From: Sphaerisporangium aureirubrum | Lineage (GTDB): Bacteria > Actinomycetota > Actinomycetes > Streptosporangiales > Streptosporangiaceae | Assembly: GCF_042658925.1 (NCBI RefSeq) | Contig: NZ_JBHSRF010000023.1 | Span: forward strand, 51,112 to 115,111 | DNA length: 64,000 nucleotides | Reading direction: 5' to 3' | In this document: positions 55,943-64,000 of the stretch, in pieces | Numbering within the stretch: position 1 is the stretch's first letter | Layout of the letters: the number at the start of each line of letters is the position of its first letter | The notes under the pieces: generated by a model | What the model saw: only the letters and a program-made list of their open reading frames with translations | Database searches by the model: none | Told to the model about the DNA's origin: nothing | Made by a program: the position numbers and the translations under genes

Positions 55943-57058
55943 ATGAGAACGGTACGGGCCGGTGTCAGGGACTGGGCGATCGCCGTCGGCGTGGCGGCGG
56001 CGCTGGTGCTCGCCGGGCTGTCCGGGCGGCACCCCGCCACGTACCTCGACCTGCTCGGCTTCGTGCTGCCGGTGGCCGGCGGCCTGGCCCTGGCCGCGCG
56101 CCGCCGGGCTCCGGTCCTCGTCCTGGCCGTCACCGGGCTGTGCGCGGCGGGTTACCAGGCGGCCGGGTTCGACGTGCCCGCGGTCGCGTACCTGTTCGCG
56201 GTGTACGCGGCCGTGCGGGCGGGGTACCGCACCGTCACGGTGGTGGTGAGCGTGATCATGCTGGCCGTTCTCCCCCTCGCGGCCCTGGCTTCGGGCCTGC
56301 ACGACATCGGCGAGGCGTTCGCGCAGGCCAGGGGCGCCCTTGAGCTGGCCTGGCTGATCGCGGCGGGTGCCGCTGGTGAGGCGCTGCGGCAGGCCGAGCG
56401 GCGGGCCGACGAAGCCGAGCGCACCCGGGAGGAGACCGCGCGCCGCCGCGCCGACGAGGAGCGGCTGCACATCGCGCGGGAGCTGCACGACTCGCTCACC
56501 CACCAGATCTCGATCATCAAGGTGCAGGCCGAGGTCGCCGTCCACGTGGCCCGCAAGCGAGGTGAACAGGTGCCAGAGGCCCTGCTGGCGATCCAGGAGG
56601 CCGGGCGTGAGGCGACCCGGGAACTGCGCGCCACCCTGGAGGCGCTGCGCGACGACGACACGACCCCGCCGCGTGGCCTCGACCACGTCGCCGAACTGGT
56701 GGAACGGGCCCGGACGACCGGCCTGGACGCGACACTGACGATCGAGGGACGACGGCCCGACGTGCCGGCCGCGGTGGACCGGACCGTGTACCGGATCGTC
56801 CAGGAGTCCCTCACCAACATCACCCGTCACGCCGCCGCCGCGACGGCGTCGGTCCGCATCGACTACCGTCCCGGCACCCTCGCGATACGCGTCGACGACG
56901 ACGGCAAGGCCACGCCGGGCACCGCCCCGGTGCCCGGCGTCGGGCTGCTCGGGATGCGCGAACGGGTCACCGCCCTCGGCGGCCACCTGCGGGCGGAACC
57001 GCGCGGCGACGGCGGCTTCACCGTCCAGGCCGAGCTTCCCGTGGACCGGACGTCGTGA
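55943..57058 (+). CDS. sensor histidine kinase, NarL/DesK class
   Basis: 371 residues. Four to five N-terminal membrane spans (AIAVGVAAALVLAGLSG, LLGFVLPVAGGLALAA, VLVLAVTGLCAAGYQAAG, VTVVVSVIMLAVLPLAALAS) with no large sensor loop, then the HisKA_3 dimerisation helix with phospho-His182 in RELHDSLTHQIS, and an HATPase domain (VQESLTNITRHAAAATASVR, VDDDG, GLLGMRERVTALGG). Overlaps the response-regulator gene by 4 bases (GTGA), so the two form a coupled two-component system. The signal is unknown; membrane-embedded sensors of this type often detect envelope stress or antibiotics. Confidence 0.9.
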   Translation: MRTVRAGVRDWAIAVGVAAALVLAGLSGRHPATYLDLLGFVLPVAGGLALAARRRAPVLVLAVTGLCAAGYQAAGFDVPAVAYLFAVYAAVRAGYRTVTVVVSVIMLAVLPLAALASGLHDIGEAFAQARGALELAWLIAAGAAGEALRQAERRADEAERTREETARRRADEERLHIARELHDSLTHQISIIKVQAEVAVHVARKRGEQVPEALLAIQEAGREATRELRATLEALRDDDTTPPRGLDHVAELVERARTTGLDATLTIEGRRPDVPAAVDRTVYRIVQESLTNITRHAAAATASVRIDYRPGTLAIRVDDDGKATPGTAPVPGVGLLGMRERVTALGGHLRAEPRGDGGFTVQAELPVDRTS

Positions 57059-57717
57059 TCCGTGTCCTGCTGGTCGACGACCAGCCGTTGCTCCGGAGCG
57101 GATTCCGTGCGCTCCTCGACCTCGAAGACGACATCGAGGTGGTCGCCGAGGCCGCCGACGGGCAGCAGGGGGTGGCTCTGGCCAGGGAACACCTGCCCGA
57201 CATCGCGCTCATCGACATCCAGATGCCGATCGTCGACGGCATCGAGGCGACCCGGCGCATCGCTGCGGACCCGGCCCTGGCCGGGGTGCACGTCGTCATC
57301 CTGACCAACTACGGCCTGGACGAGTACGTCTTCGACGCTCTGCGCGCCGGGGCGGCCGGATTCCTGGTCAAGGACATCGTGCCGGAGGACTTCCTCCACG
57401 CCGTACGCGTCGCGGCGCGCGGTGACGCCCTGCTCGCACCGTCGATCACCCGCAAGCTGATCAACCGGTACGTCAGCCAGCGGCCGGACACCGGCGCCCG
57501 CACGGCGCTGAAAGAGCTGACCAACCGCGAACGCGAGGCCGTCGCCCTGGTCGCGCAGGGCCTGTCCAACGACCAGATCGCCGACCGCATGGTGATCAGC
57601 TCACTGACCGCGAAGACCCACGTCAACCGGGCCATGACCAAGCTCCACGCGCGGGACCGCGCCCAGCTCGTGGTCCTCGCCTACGAATCCGGCCTGGTGG
57701 TCCCGCGCGACGCCTAG
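57055..57717 (+). CDS. NarL-family response regulator
   Basis: 220 residues from the GTG overlapping the kinase gene. Receiver domain with the acidic pair Asp8-Asp9, phospho-acceptor Asp54 in ALIDIQMPIVDG, and Lys in GFLVKDIVPEDF; C-terminal LuxR-type HTH (LTNREREAVALVAQGLSNDQ, IADRMVISSLTAKTHVNRAM). Partner of the kinase just upstream. Its targets cannot be read from the sequence; the rox gene lies downstream but behind its own regulatory element and a hairpin. Confidence 0.92.
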   Translation: MIRVLLVDDQPLLRSGFRALLDLEDDIEVVAEAADGQQGVALAREHLPDIALIDIQMPIVDGIEATRRIAADPALAGVHVVILTNYGLDEYVFDALRAGAAGFLVKDIVPEDFLHAVRVAARGDALLAPSITRKLINRYVSQRPDTGARTALKELTNREREAVALVAQGLSNDQIADRMVISSLTAKTHVNRAMTKLHARDRAQLVVLAYESGLVVPRDA

Positions 57718-57753
57718 GAACTCGCCGGTCCGCGTCGGGCCACAAATGGCAAA

Positions 57754-57779
57754 GGCAAGGAGGTTACGCACTCCTTGCC
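57754..57779. terminator. hairpin between response regulator and rox
   Basis: GGCAAGGAG (57754-57762) and CTCCTTGCC (57771-57779) form a perfect 9-bp stem with an 8-base loop, 36 bases beyond the response-regulator stop. It probably terminates that operon and insulates rox; it may instead belong to the rox leader. Confidence 0.6.
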
Positions 57780-57802
57780 ACTTTCAATCTATAGCGCACC
57801 GG

Positions 57803-57821
57803 GGGGCTTGCGGCAAGACCC
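57803..57821 (+). promoter_or_regulatory. rifamycin-associated element (RAE) upstream of rox
   Basis: GGGGCTTGCGGCAAGACCC, a 19-bp near-palindrome (GGGGCTTG-CGG-CAAGACCC), lies about 105 bases before the rox start. It matches the RAE described upstream of rifamycin-inactivation genes (rph, rox, arr, helR) in actinomycetes, which is required for rifamycin-induced expression. Confidence 0.85.
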
Positions 57822-57925
57822 GGGTCGTGCCGCAGAATCGTCGGCCGAGGTCGCGACGCGGGTGCGCGCCGCCGGACCGCGTGGAGCGGCCGGCCGGAAG
57901 GCGACCTCGCCGAATGGGGGATTAC

Positions 57926-59350
57926 ATGATCGACGTGATCATCGCCGGTGGCGGACCGACCGGGTTGATGCTGGCCGGCGAGTTGCGGCTGCGCGGCGTG
58001 CACGTGCTGGTGCTGGAGAAGGACGCGGAGCCGACCAAGGTCGTCCGCGCGCTCGGCCTGCACGCGCGCAGCATCGAGCTGATGGACCAGCGCGGTCTGC
58101 TGGAGCGCTTCCTCGCGCTCGGTACGCGGTACCCGATCGGTGGTTTCGCCGGCATCGCCAAACCGTCGCCGGACCGGCTGGACACCGCGCATCCGTTCAT
58201 TCTCGGCATCGCGCAGCCCGTCACCGACCGCCTGCTGGCCGAGCACGCCACCGAACTCGGCGCCGAGATCCGGCGCGGCCGCGAGCTGGCCGGGCTTGGC
58301 CAGGACGACCAGGGGGTGACCGCCGAGCTGGCCGACGGCACGCGGCTGCGCGCGCGCTACCTCGTCGGCTGCGACGGGGGGCGCAGCACCGTGCGCAAGC
58401 TGCTCGGCGTCGGCTTCCCCGGCGAGCCCTCCAAGGTCGAGACGCTGCTCGGCGAGATGGAGGTGACCGAGGATCCGGAGACGATCGCCGCCGTCGTCGC
58501 GGAGGTCCGCAAGACCCAGCTGCGGTTCGGCCTCATGCCCCTCGGCGACGGGGCGTACCGCGTCGGCGCGCCCGCCGCCGGGGTGGCCGAGGACCGCGCG
58601 GTCCCGCCGACCCTCGAGGAGTTCAAGCAGCAGCTGCGGGCCGTCGCGGGCACCGACTTCGGCGTGCACTCACCGCGCTGGCTGTCCCGCTTCGGCGACG
58701 CCACCCGGCTGGCGGAGCGCTACCGGACCGGCCGGGTGCTGCTGGCCGGCGACGCCGCGCACATCCACCCGCCGGCCGGCGGGCAGGGGCTCAACCTCGG
58801 TGTCCAGGACGCGTTCAACCTGGGCTGGAAACTGGCCGCCGAGGTCGGCGGCTGGGCCCCGGATGGGCTGCTGGACAGCTACCACACCGAACGGCACCCG
58901 GTGGCCGCCGACGTGCTGGACAACTCCCGCGCGCAGATGGAGCTGATGTCCACCGAGCCGGGTCCCCAGGCAGTGCGCCGGCTGATGGCGCGGCTGATGG
59001 ACTTCGAGGAGGTGAACCGGTACCTGATCGAGAGGAACACCGGGATCGGGATCCGCTACGACTTCGGCGAGGGGCCCGAGCTGCTGGGGCGGCGGCTGCG
59101 GGACGTGCGGCTGAAGCAGGGCCGCCTCTACGAGCTGATGCGCGGCGGCCGCGGCCTGCTGCTCGACCAGACCGGCCGGCTCTCGGTGGCGGGCTGGGCG
59201 GACCGGGTCGACCATGTCGTCGGCACCAGTGAGGAACTGGACGTGCCCGCGGCGCTGCTGCGGCCGGACGGCCACGTGGCGTGGGTGGGTGAGGACCAGC
59301 AGGATCTGCTCGGCCGGCTGCCCAGGTGGTTCGGCGCCGCCGCCAGCTGA
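57926..59350 (+). CDS. rox: rifampin monooxygenase (rifamycin-inactivating flavoprotein)
   Basis: 474 residues from the ATG at 57926, preceded by GGGGGAT. Group A FAD monooxygenase: dinucleotide-binding GGGPTGLMLAGELRLRGVHV near residue 8, the DG motif YLVGCDGGRSTVRKLLG, and GDAAHIHPPAGGQGLNLGVQ. The length and long stretches such as RLLAEHATELGAEIRRG, VAGTDFGVHSPRWLSRFG and MSTEPGPQAVRRLMA agree with my recollection of Rox from Nocardia and Streptomyces, which hydroxylates the ansa-bridge naphthyl position and linearises rifamycins. The RAE upstream independently supports this. It gives inducible rifamycin resistance. Confidence 0.9.
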   Translation: MIDVIIAGGGPTGLMLAGELRLRGVHVLVLEKDAEPTKVVRALGLHARSIELMDQRGLLERFLALGTRYPIGGFAGIAKPSPDRLDTAHPFILGIAQPVTDRLLAEHATELGAEIRRGRELAGLGQDDQGVTAELADGTRLRARYLVGCDGGRSTVRKLLGVGFPGEPSKVETLLGEMEVTEDPETIAAVVAEVRKTQLRFGLMPLGDGAYRVGAPAAGVAEDRAVPPTLEEFKQQLRAVAGTDFGVHSPRWLSRFGDATRLAERYRTGRVLLAGDAAHIHPPAGGQGLNLGVQDAFNLGWKLAAEVGGWAPDGLLDSYHTERHPVAADVLDNSRAQMELMSTEPGPQAVRRLMARLMDFEEVNRYLIERNTGIGIRYDFGEGPELLGRRLRDVRLKQGRLYELMRGGRGLLLDQTGRLSVAGWADRVDHVVGTSEELDVPAALLRPDGHVAWVGEDQQDLLGRLPRWFGAAAS

Positions 59351-59375
59351 GCGTCGCGGCACGGGCCGCCGAGGG

Positions 59376-60041
59376 TCATGGCTGTCCGGGTGTCCGGGGG
59401 ACGAGCAGCCGCCGGTTGAACGCCTCGGTGACGGCGGCGGCGCGGTCGTTGACGCCGAGCTTGGCGTAGATGTTCAGCAGGTGACTCTTGACCGTCGCCT
59501 CGGTGATGAACAGCCGGGTGGCCGCCTCACGGTTGTTGTTCCCGGCCGCCACGAGTTCGAGGACCTCCAGCTCTCGCGGGCTGAGCAGTTGCGGGGCGGG
59601 CGTCCTGACCCGGTTCATCAGCCGGGCCGCCACCGAAGGGGACAGCACGCTCTCGCCCCTGGCGGCGGCCCGCGCGCCTCGCAGCAGGTCCTCCCGGGGG
59701 GAGTCCTTGAGCAGGTAGCCGGTCGCGCCCGCCTCGATCGCCGGAAGTACGTGAGCGTCGGTGTCGTAGGTCGTCAGGACCAGCACCCGCGCGACGACGC
59801 CGAGCCGGGTCAGCTCGGTGATCGCGGTCAGCCCGTCCATGCCGGGCATGCGCAGGTCCATCAGGATCACGTCGGGCCGGAGCTCCTTGGCGAGCCGTAC
59901 GGCCGCGGCGCCGTCCGCGGCCTCTCCCACCACCTCGAATCCGGGTGCGGAGTCGAACATGCCGCTCAGCCCGTCCCTGACGACGGGATGGTCGTCGGCG
60001 ATCAGCAGCCGGATCGGGGTCTGGGCCGTGTGGCCGGTCAT
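59376..60041 (-). CDS. NarL-family response regulator
   Basis: 221 residues. Receiver domain with acidic pair IADDHP, phospho-acceptor Asp62 in ILMDLRMPGMDG and Lys in GYLLKDSPREDL; LuxR HTH at the C-terminus (LSPRELEVLELVAAGNNNRE, ATRLFITEATVKSHLLNIYA). Overlaps the kinase gene by 4 bases. Last gene of the operon ABC ATPase, permease, kinase, regulator, and thus the likely controller of its own exporter. Confidence 0.92.
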   Translation of the reverse strand: MTGHTAQTPIRLLIADDHPVVRDGLSGMFDSAPGFEVVGEAADGAAAVRLAKELRPDVILMDLRMPGMDGLTAITELTRLGVVARVLVLTTYDTDAHVLPAIEAGATGYLLKDSPREDLLRGARAAARGESVLSPSVAARLMNRVRTPAPQLLSPRELEVLELVAAGNNNREAATRLFITEATVKSHLLNIYAKLGVNDRAAAVTEAFNRRLLVPRTPGQP

Positions 60042-61321
60042 GCGTGGCTCCCGGCCGGAACGGTGGGGATGGAGGCCGAGATCCCGGTTCCGGCGCCGGG
60101 TTCGGACTCGACCTGAAGGCTCCCGGACAGCTCTTCGAGACGCTGCCGCATGATGGTCAGCCCGAACCCGCCACCCGAGGGCGAGGTCGGTGACGCGCCG
60201 AGGTGTGCGGGGTCGAAGCCCTTGCCGTCGTCACGCACGTCCAGCGCCACCTCGTGGTCCAGGTAGGACAGCGTCACCCCGGCCCTGGTCGCGCCCGCGT
60301 GCTTGGCCACGTTGGCCAGCGCCTCCTGTGCCGTGCGCAGCAGCGCGAACTCGGCCTCCGGCGCCATCGGCCGCACCGTGCCGGTCGTGGTGACCTGAAC
60401 GGCGAGCCCGTGCAACCTCGACCACCGGCCGGCGACCTCGGCGAGCGCGTCGCCCAGGCGCGTGGTCTCCAGCGGCTCGGGCCGCAGCGCGTCGACCGAG
60501 CGACGGGCCTCGGACAAGGTCTCCCTCGCCAGTCCTTTCACGGCCGCGAAGGGCCGCTGCCACTGGGCCGGGACCTCGTGCATCTGCTCGGCCGCCTGGA
60601 GTTGCGCGATGATCCCGGCCAGCCCCTGCGCCAGGGTGTCGTGGATCTCCCGTGCCATCCGCCGGCGCTCGTCGAGGACTCCCGCCTCCCTGGCCTGGGT
60701 GAGCAGCTGGGTGTGCAGGCCGGCGTTCTCGGCGAGCGTCGCCGCCAGCAGCCGGTTCGCCCGGCTCAGCTCGGCAAGGGCCTGGAGGCGCTGCTCCCGC
60801 TCCTGCTCCGCGAGCCGGAGCACCCAGGCGGTGACGCACATCATGACGACGTTGACGACGACGATGAGCGCGGAGATCGCCAGACCGGAAGCGGTCGTCT
60901 TGGGGGCGTCGGAGGCTTGCGCGGTGCCGGACACGATCGCCACGGCGGCCACGCCCGCCAGCCGCCACGGCCAGCGCAGGAGGGTGAACGCGTAGATGTA
61001 GGGGGCCGGGGTGAAGAGCCCGAACCAGGGGTCGCGCACCACCAGGATCGCGGTGATCGCCAGGAGCCCGGTGAAGAAGACCCCCATGATCCGTGGCCGT
61101 TCCCACCAGGCGGGACGCAGGGTGACCATGCCGAGCATCCACGCCGCGGCCAATCCGCACAGGCCGAGGTCGATGACCAGGGAGTCACCCGCTGAAGGCC
61201 CCTTGGCCACTTTGAAGACGACGAGCGCGGCCAGCAATGTGTACGGCACCACGGTGATCAGGAGGAACGGTGGTTCTCCCTGCGCCGCGGCCACGGGCCC
61301 CGGCGGCCTCCGCCTGCTCAA
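60038..61321 (-). CDS. sensor histidine kinase
   Basis: 427 residues from a TTG at 61321, chosen because GGAGGAGAG lies just upstream. Five or six N-terminal spans (FLLITVVPYTLLAALVVFKV, VFFTGLLAITAILVV, LAGVAAVAIVSGTAQA, LIVVVNVVMMCVTAWVL), a coiled linker, HisKA_3 with phospho-His227 in AREIHDTLAQGLAG, and HATPase (TAQEALANVAKHAGATRAGV, VRDDGKGFDP, GFGLTIMRQRLEELSG). It lies 22 bases after the permease gene and is coupled to the regulator. Its sensing may be linked to the exporter, as in BceRS-type systems, though the kinase class differs. Confidence 0.9.
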   Translation of the reverse strand: MSRRRPPGPVAAAQGEPPFLLITVVPYTLLAALVVFKVAKGPSAGDSLVIDLGLCGLAAAWMLGMVTLRPAWWERPRIMGVFFTGLLAITAILVVRDPWFGLFTPAPYIYAFTLLRWPWRLAGVAAVAIVSGTAQASDAPKTTASGLAISALIVVVNVVMMCVTAWVLRLAEQEREQRLQALAELSRANRLLAATLAENAGLHTQLLTQAREAGVLDERRRMAREIHDTLAQGLAGIIAQLQAAEQMHEVPAQWQRPFAAVKGLARETLSEARRSVDALRPEPLETTRLGDALAEVAGRWSRLHGLAVQVTTTGTVRPMAPEAEFALLRTAQEALANVAKHAGATRAGVTLSYLDHEVALDVRDDGKGFDPAHLGASPTSPSGGGFGLTIMRQRLEELSGSLQVESEPGAGTGISASIPTVPAGSHA

Positions 61322-61343
61322 GATTCTCTCCTCCGCGCCGAGT

Positions 61344-62129
61344 CTATTCCCAGCGGAACCAGCGGACCGCGACGACCGCGCACCCGGCCGCGTAGGCCGC
61401 CAGGATCAGCAGGGGGAGGGCGGACGGGAACCCGCCCAGGTACGCGTCCTGGAACGCCTGCATGCCCGCGCCGAGCGGGGTGTAGTGGCTGATGGTCCGC
61501 AGCACCGGGGGCATGAGCGTGATCGGCACCCAGAGACCGGCGAAGAACATCATCGGGAAGAACAACACCGTGCCGATCGCCGAGGCCGAGTTGCGTCCGG
61601 GCACCACCGCGGTGACCAGCAGGCCGATCGAGAGCAGCGCCGAGGCCGCGAGCAGCCAGGCGACGGCGAAGCCGATGAGGTTCCGCGGCAGGTCGACGCC
61701 GAAACCGAGCCCGGCCACCGCGAGGAAAAGGATCATCGCGACGAGCGCGATGACGAGGTTGGCCACGAGCTGGGCGGTGAGCAGCCGGGCCGGGCCGATC
61801 GGCGTGGTCCGCATGCGCCGCAGCACGCCGTTCTCCCGGTATCCCGCGAGCGTGTTCGGCAGGGCGGTCAGGGCCAGGATGGCCAGGTTGAACAAGATCA
61901 GGACAGGCACGTACATATCGAAGATCGTCAGGGCGCCGCCGGCCTCCGGAGGCTCCCGCAGGGCGGGGATGCTCCCCAGGATGATCAACACGATCAGCGG
62001 GCAGCCGACACCCCAGATCGGTGCGACCTTCTCGCGGACGTACAGCGTGAACTCGACTTTGACGAGCCTCCACGTCACCGAACCGCGCTTGACGGCGACC
62101 GGGGATGTGGCGGTGTTCAGGGCTGACAC
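61344..62129 (-). CDS. ABC-2 type transporter permease
   Basis: 261 residues from the GTG at 62129 (VSALNTATSPVAVKRG). Six spans are visible (CPLIVLIILGSIPAL, YVPVLILFNLAILALTALPN, LLTAQLVANLVIALVAMILF, LIGFAVAWLLAASALLSIGL, IGTVLFFPMMFFAGLWVPI, LLILAAYAAGCAVVAV) with the ABC-2 motif NTLAGYRENGVLRRMRTTPI before span 3. It pairs with the ATPase gene 38 bases upstream, forming a half-size exporter of the DrrAB/antibiotic type. Confidence 0.9.
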   Translation of the reverse strand: MSALNTATSPVAVKRGSVTWRLVKVEFTLYVREKVAPIWGVGCPLIVLIILGSIPALREPPEAGGALTIFDMYVPVLILFNLAILALTALPNTLAGYRENGVLRRMRTTPIGPARLLTAQLVANLVIALVAMILFLAVAGLGFGVDLPRNLIGFAVAWLLAASALLSIGLLVTAVVPGRNSASAIGTVLFFPMMFFAGLWVPITLMPPVLRTISHYTPLGAGMQAFQDAYLGGFPSALPLLILAAYAAGCAVVAVRWFRWE

Positions 62130-62167
62130 GAGTGGGGCTTCCTCTCTCTGTGGCCTTCGTGGTCTCG

Positions 62168-63100
62168 CTACACCGGGCCGGATCCGGAGGTGACGTCGAG
62201 GTGTTTGCCGGTCAGGGCCACGAACGCGTCCTCCAGGCTCGCCTGCTCGACGCGCAGCCCCTCGGCCACGATCTGGTTGCGGGCCAGGACGGCGGTGACG
62301 GCGGTGAGCGCGTCGCCGGTGCCGTTGACGAGCACCAGGTCGCCCCGGCGGGTGACGCCGAGGACATCGGGCAGGCTGGTCAGCAGGTGATCGTCCAGCG
62401 GCCGGGACGGGCGGAACCGGATGCGCTGCTCGATGTGCGCCCGCTCGATCAGGCCGGCCGGAGTGTCCACCATGACGACACGCCCGGCGTCGATCAGCGC
62501 CACCCGGTCGCACAACCGCTCGGCCTCCTCCATGAAATGGGTGACCAGCACGATCGTCACCCCGCGCGAGCGGCAGCCCTCGATCAGCTCCCAGGTGTCG
62601 CGCCGTGCCTGCGGGTCGAGACCGGTGGTGAGCTCGTCGAGTATCGCCACCCGGGGGCTGCCGACCAGCGCCAGCGCGATCGAAAGCCGCTGCTTCTGGC
62701 CACCGGACAACTTGGCGTACCCGGTCTTCGCCTTGTCCGCGAGGCCGAGGCCGTGCATCAGCGCGCGCCAGTCGGCCGGCCTCGGATAGAAGGAGCTGTA
62801 CAGTTCCAGCGCCTCGGCGACCCGCAGCCGGTCGGGAAGCCGGCCGGCCTGCAACTGGACGCCGAGCTTGCCGGTCAGCTCCGCGCGGTCCCGGCGGGGA
62901 TCGAGCCCCATCACCTTGATCTCACCGCGGTCCGGCGTACGGAGGCCCTCGACGCACTCGACGGTCGTCGTCTTGCCGGCGCCGTTCGGGCCGAGTATCC
63001 CGAAGATCTCGCCCTCCTGAACGGTAAGCGAGACATCGTCGACCGCGACCTTGTCGTCGTAGCGCTTGTGGAGGTTGCGCACCTCGATCACTGCTGGCAT
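62168..63100 (-). CDS. ABC transporter ATP-binding protein (DrrA-like)
   Basis: 310 residues from the ATG at 63100. Walker A GPNGAGKTT at 37-45, signature LSGGQKQR, Walker B VAILDELTTGLDP and the switch His in VLVTHFMEEAERL. The C-terminal 80 residues (LDDHLLTSLPDVLGVTRRGD) form the DrrA-type regulatory tail. First gene of a four-gene operon with its permease and a two-component pair. The operon probably exports or resists a drug or lipid; substrate unknown. A 32-bp perfect palindrome lies about 140 bases upstream. Confidence 0.92.
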   Translation of the reverse strand: MPAVIEVRNLHKRYDDKVAVDDVSLTVQEGEIFGILGPNGAGKTTTVECVEGLRTPDRGEIKVMGLDPRRDRAELTGKLGVQLQAGRLPDRLRVAEALELYSSFYPRPADWRALMHGLGLADKAKTGYAKLSGGQKQRLSIALALVGSPRVAILDELTTGLDPQARRDTWELIEGCRSRGVTIVLVTHFMEEAERLCDRVALIDAGRVVMVDTPAGLIERAHIEQRIRFRPSRPLDDHLLTSLPDVLGVTRRGDLVLVNGTGDALTAVTAVLARNQIVAEGLRVEQASLEDAFVALTGKHLDVTSGSGPV

Positions 63101-63238
63101 GCGCGCATCGTCCTTCCCGGGCTCGGCCCCTCGGTGATCGGCTGCGTTCAGCCTGCTGGACCGGCACTCCCGCGAACATCGATCAGTGGACGGGACCTTG
63201 CCGCCGAACGGTGGAGGCGCCGGCCCAGCCAGGCGGGT

Positions 63239-63270
63239 GGTGGCGATCCACCGATCGGTGGATCGCCACC
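63239..63270. promoter_or_regulatory. 32-bp perfect palindrome upstream of the ABC/two-component operon
   Basis: Arms GGTGGCGATCCACC (63239-63252) and GGTGGATCGCCACC (63257-63270) around GATC; all 32 positions are self-complementary. It sits 139-170 bases upstream of the ABC ATPase start, in a 235-base stretch free of genes. Likely a regulator-binding site (the NarL-type regulator of the operon is a candidate), or a cruciform/terminator-like structure. Confidence 0.6.
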
Positions 63271-63331
63271 GGACGAAGGCGTTCTCGCGCCGCGACGGCG
63301 GTCGCGTTCGACAGGCAGCCGGGGACATGGA

Positions 63332-63363
63332 GAACCCCCGGACCCGCATGGGTCCGGGGGTTC
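63332..63363 (-). terminator. hairpin terminator of the ricin-B lectin gene
   Basis: GAACCCCCGGACCC (63332-63345) and GGGTCCGGGGGTTC (63350-63363) form a perfect 14-bp stem with loop GCAT, 75 bases downstream of the minus-strand lectin gene's stop. Confidence 0.85.
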
Positions 63364-63437
63364 CGCCTCTGCGTCTCAGGAGGCCGGGTGCAGGTCCAGG
63401 CGATCGCCTGGGCCTGCGGGATGGAGCCGGTTTCCGG

Positions 63438-64000
63438 TCAGGCCCGGGTCCACCTCTGGTTGGCCGAGCCGTTGCAGGTGGCGATGGTCACGCCGCTGCC
63501 GTTGCCTGTGCCGGTTACGGCGAGGCACAGGTTGTTGGCGCCGTTGGTGACGGTGCCGCTGGAGTTGAAGGTCCACTGCTGGTTGGTGTTGGTGTGGCAG
63601 TCCCACAGCTGCACCCGGGTACCCGATCCGGCGTTCGTCGGGGAGTCCAGGCACTTGCCGAGGACCTGCAACTGCCGGCCGGAGGAGTAGCCGAACCGCT
63701 GGTTGGGGTTGGTGTGGCAGTCGTAGACCTGGAACTGGGTGCCGTTGGCGGTGGCGCTGTTCGGCGAGTCCACACAGCGACCCGCACCCTCGTTACGCAA
63801 CCGGAACGAGGTCGCCGTCGGGGTGACGGTAGGCGTGACGGTCGGGGTCACGGTGGGGGTCACGGTCGGGGTCACCGTGGGGGTGACGGTGGGGGTGATG
63901 GTGGGTGTGATGGTGGGGTTGGTGTCGGTGAGGGTGGGGGTGGTCCAGTCGCGCCATTCGGTGAGGTTGCCGCTGGCGCGGGAGGAGATGCGCATGGTGC
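63438..64000 (-). CDS. secreted protein with C-terminal ricin-B lectin (CBM13) domain (partial)
   Basis: The frame is open from the window end to a stop at 63438. The visible part is a Thr-Pro-rich linker made of TPTVTP repeats (about 63827-63935), then a ricin-type beta-trefoil of about 125 residues with three QxW units: FRLRNEGAGRCVDSPNS, NPNQRFGYSSGRQLQVLGKC, NTNQQWTFNSSGTVTNGANN and the final NQRWTRA. Such modules bind xylan or galactose polymers at the tail of secreted glycosidases, proteases or lipases. The catalytic part lies outside the window; an ATG at 63995 is unlikely to be the true start. Confidence 0.85.
   Translation of the reverse strand, partial: TMRISSRASGNLTEWRDWTTPTLTDTNPTITPTITPTVTPTVTPTVTPTVTPTVTPTVTPTATSFRLRNEGAGRCVDSPNSATANGTQFQVYDCHTNPNQRFGYSSGRQLQVLGKCLDSPTNAGSGTRVQLWDCHTNTNQQWTFNSSGTVTNGANNLCLAVTGTGNGSGVTIATCNGSANQRWTRA

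Noticed and set aside
63820..63960. Tandem repeat block near the window end
   Set aside because: It encodes the Thr-Pro linker of the lectin protein; a coding repeat, not an independent element.

Overview
The window is GC-rich (roughly 70%) with dense two-strand coding, many GTG starts and actinobacterial families throughout: NarL-type two-component pairs, ECF42-type sigma factor with a YCII partner, BtrH_N/DUF4872, rifampin monooxygenase, ricin-B lectin with a TP-rich linker. It is almost certainly an actinomycete chromosome, most like Streptosporangiales or a related filamentous order; the genus cannot be fixed from this window.

Backbone, left: an AraC regulator and a medium-chain oxidoreductase face an aldo/keto reductase gene that is split in two. 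The 5' part ends at 2674 and the 3' part resumes at 28609. Between them lies a 25.9-kb Tn3-family transposon (2675..28603) with 37/38-matching terminal inverted repeats and a perfect 5-bp target duplication (GAACT); removing it restores a 360-residue reductase in frame.

Transposon 1 carries, left to right: a PadR regulator coupled to a membrane protein; a decayed phage-type integrase; a CbbX-like AAA+ ATPase coupled to a small membrane protein; IS5 and IS4 family remnants; a two-gene operon encoding a PASTA-domain protein and a 1937-residue RHS/YD-repeat toxin-like protein; and a tnpA region broken in two ways. First, two related tnpA genes are fused out of frame with about 240 codons of overlapping homology. 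Second, the downstream copy is interrupted by a nested 6977-bp Tn554-like element (tyrosine recombinase A, small XRE protein, zinc-finger recombinase B, then an HTH / CpXC / 82-residue cargo operon). Excising it rejoins tnpA in frame at a shared GGA.

Backbone, middle (28.7-43.3 kb): mostly regulator-enzyme pairs with readable operators: TetR/methyltransferase, HIT protein, quinone oxidoreductase/TetR, BtrH-like protein, GbsR-like regulator/CocE-NonD hydrolase, SnoaL-like protein, MFS exporter/ArsR regulator, YCII protein/ECF42 sigma factor, a coiled-coil zinc-finger protein, AraC regulator, RibD-type reductase.

Transposon 2 (about 43381..49131) is a second Tn3-type element: 29/31-matching inverted repeats, a tnpA whose catalytic core has been deleted while its last 25 residues survive, gene fragments and small cargo (YjbR, DinB-type), a res-like dyad cluster and a serine resolvase with an N-terminal zinc-finger-like segment.

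Backbone, right (49.1-64 kb): GNAT, SDR/LysR pair, AraC, two VOC proteins, a UvrA-like ATPase, a two-component system, a rifampin monooxygenase gene (rox) preceded by a rifamycin-associated element, a four-gene operon (ABC ATPase, ABC-2 permease, histidine kinase, response regulator), and the C-terminal part of a secreted ricin-B lectin protein. No tRNA, rRNA or CRISPR array was seen.
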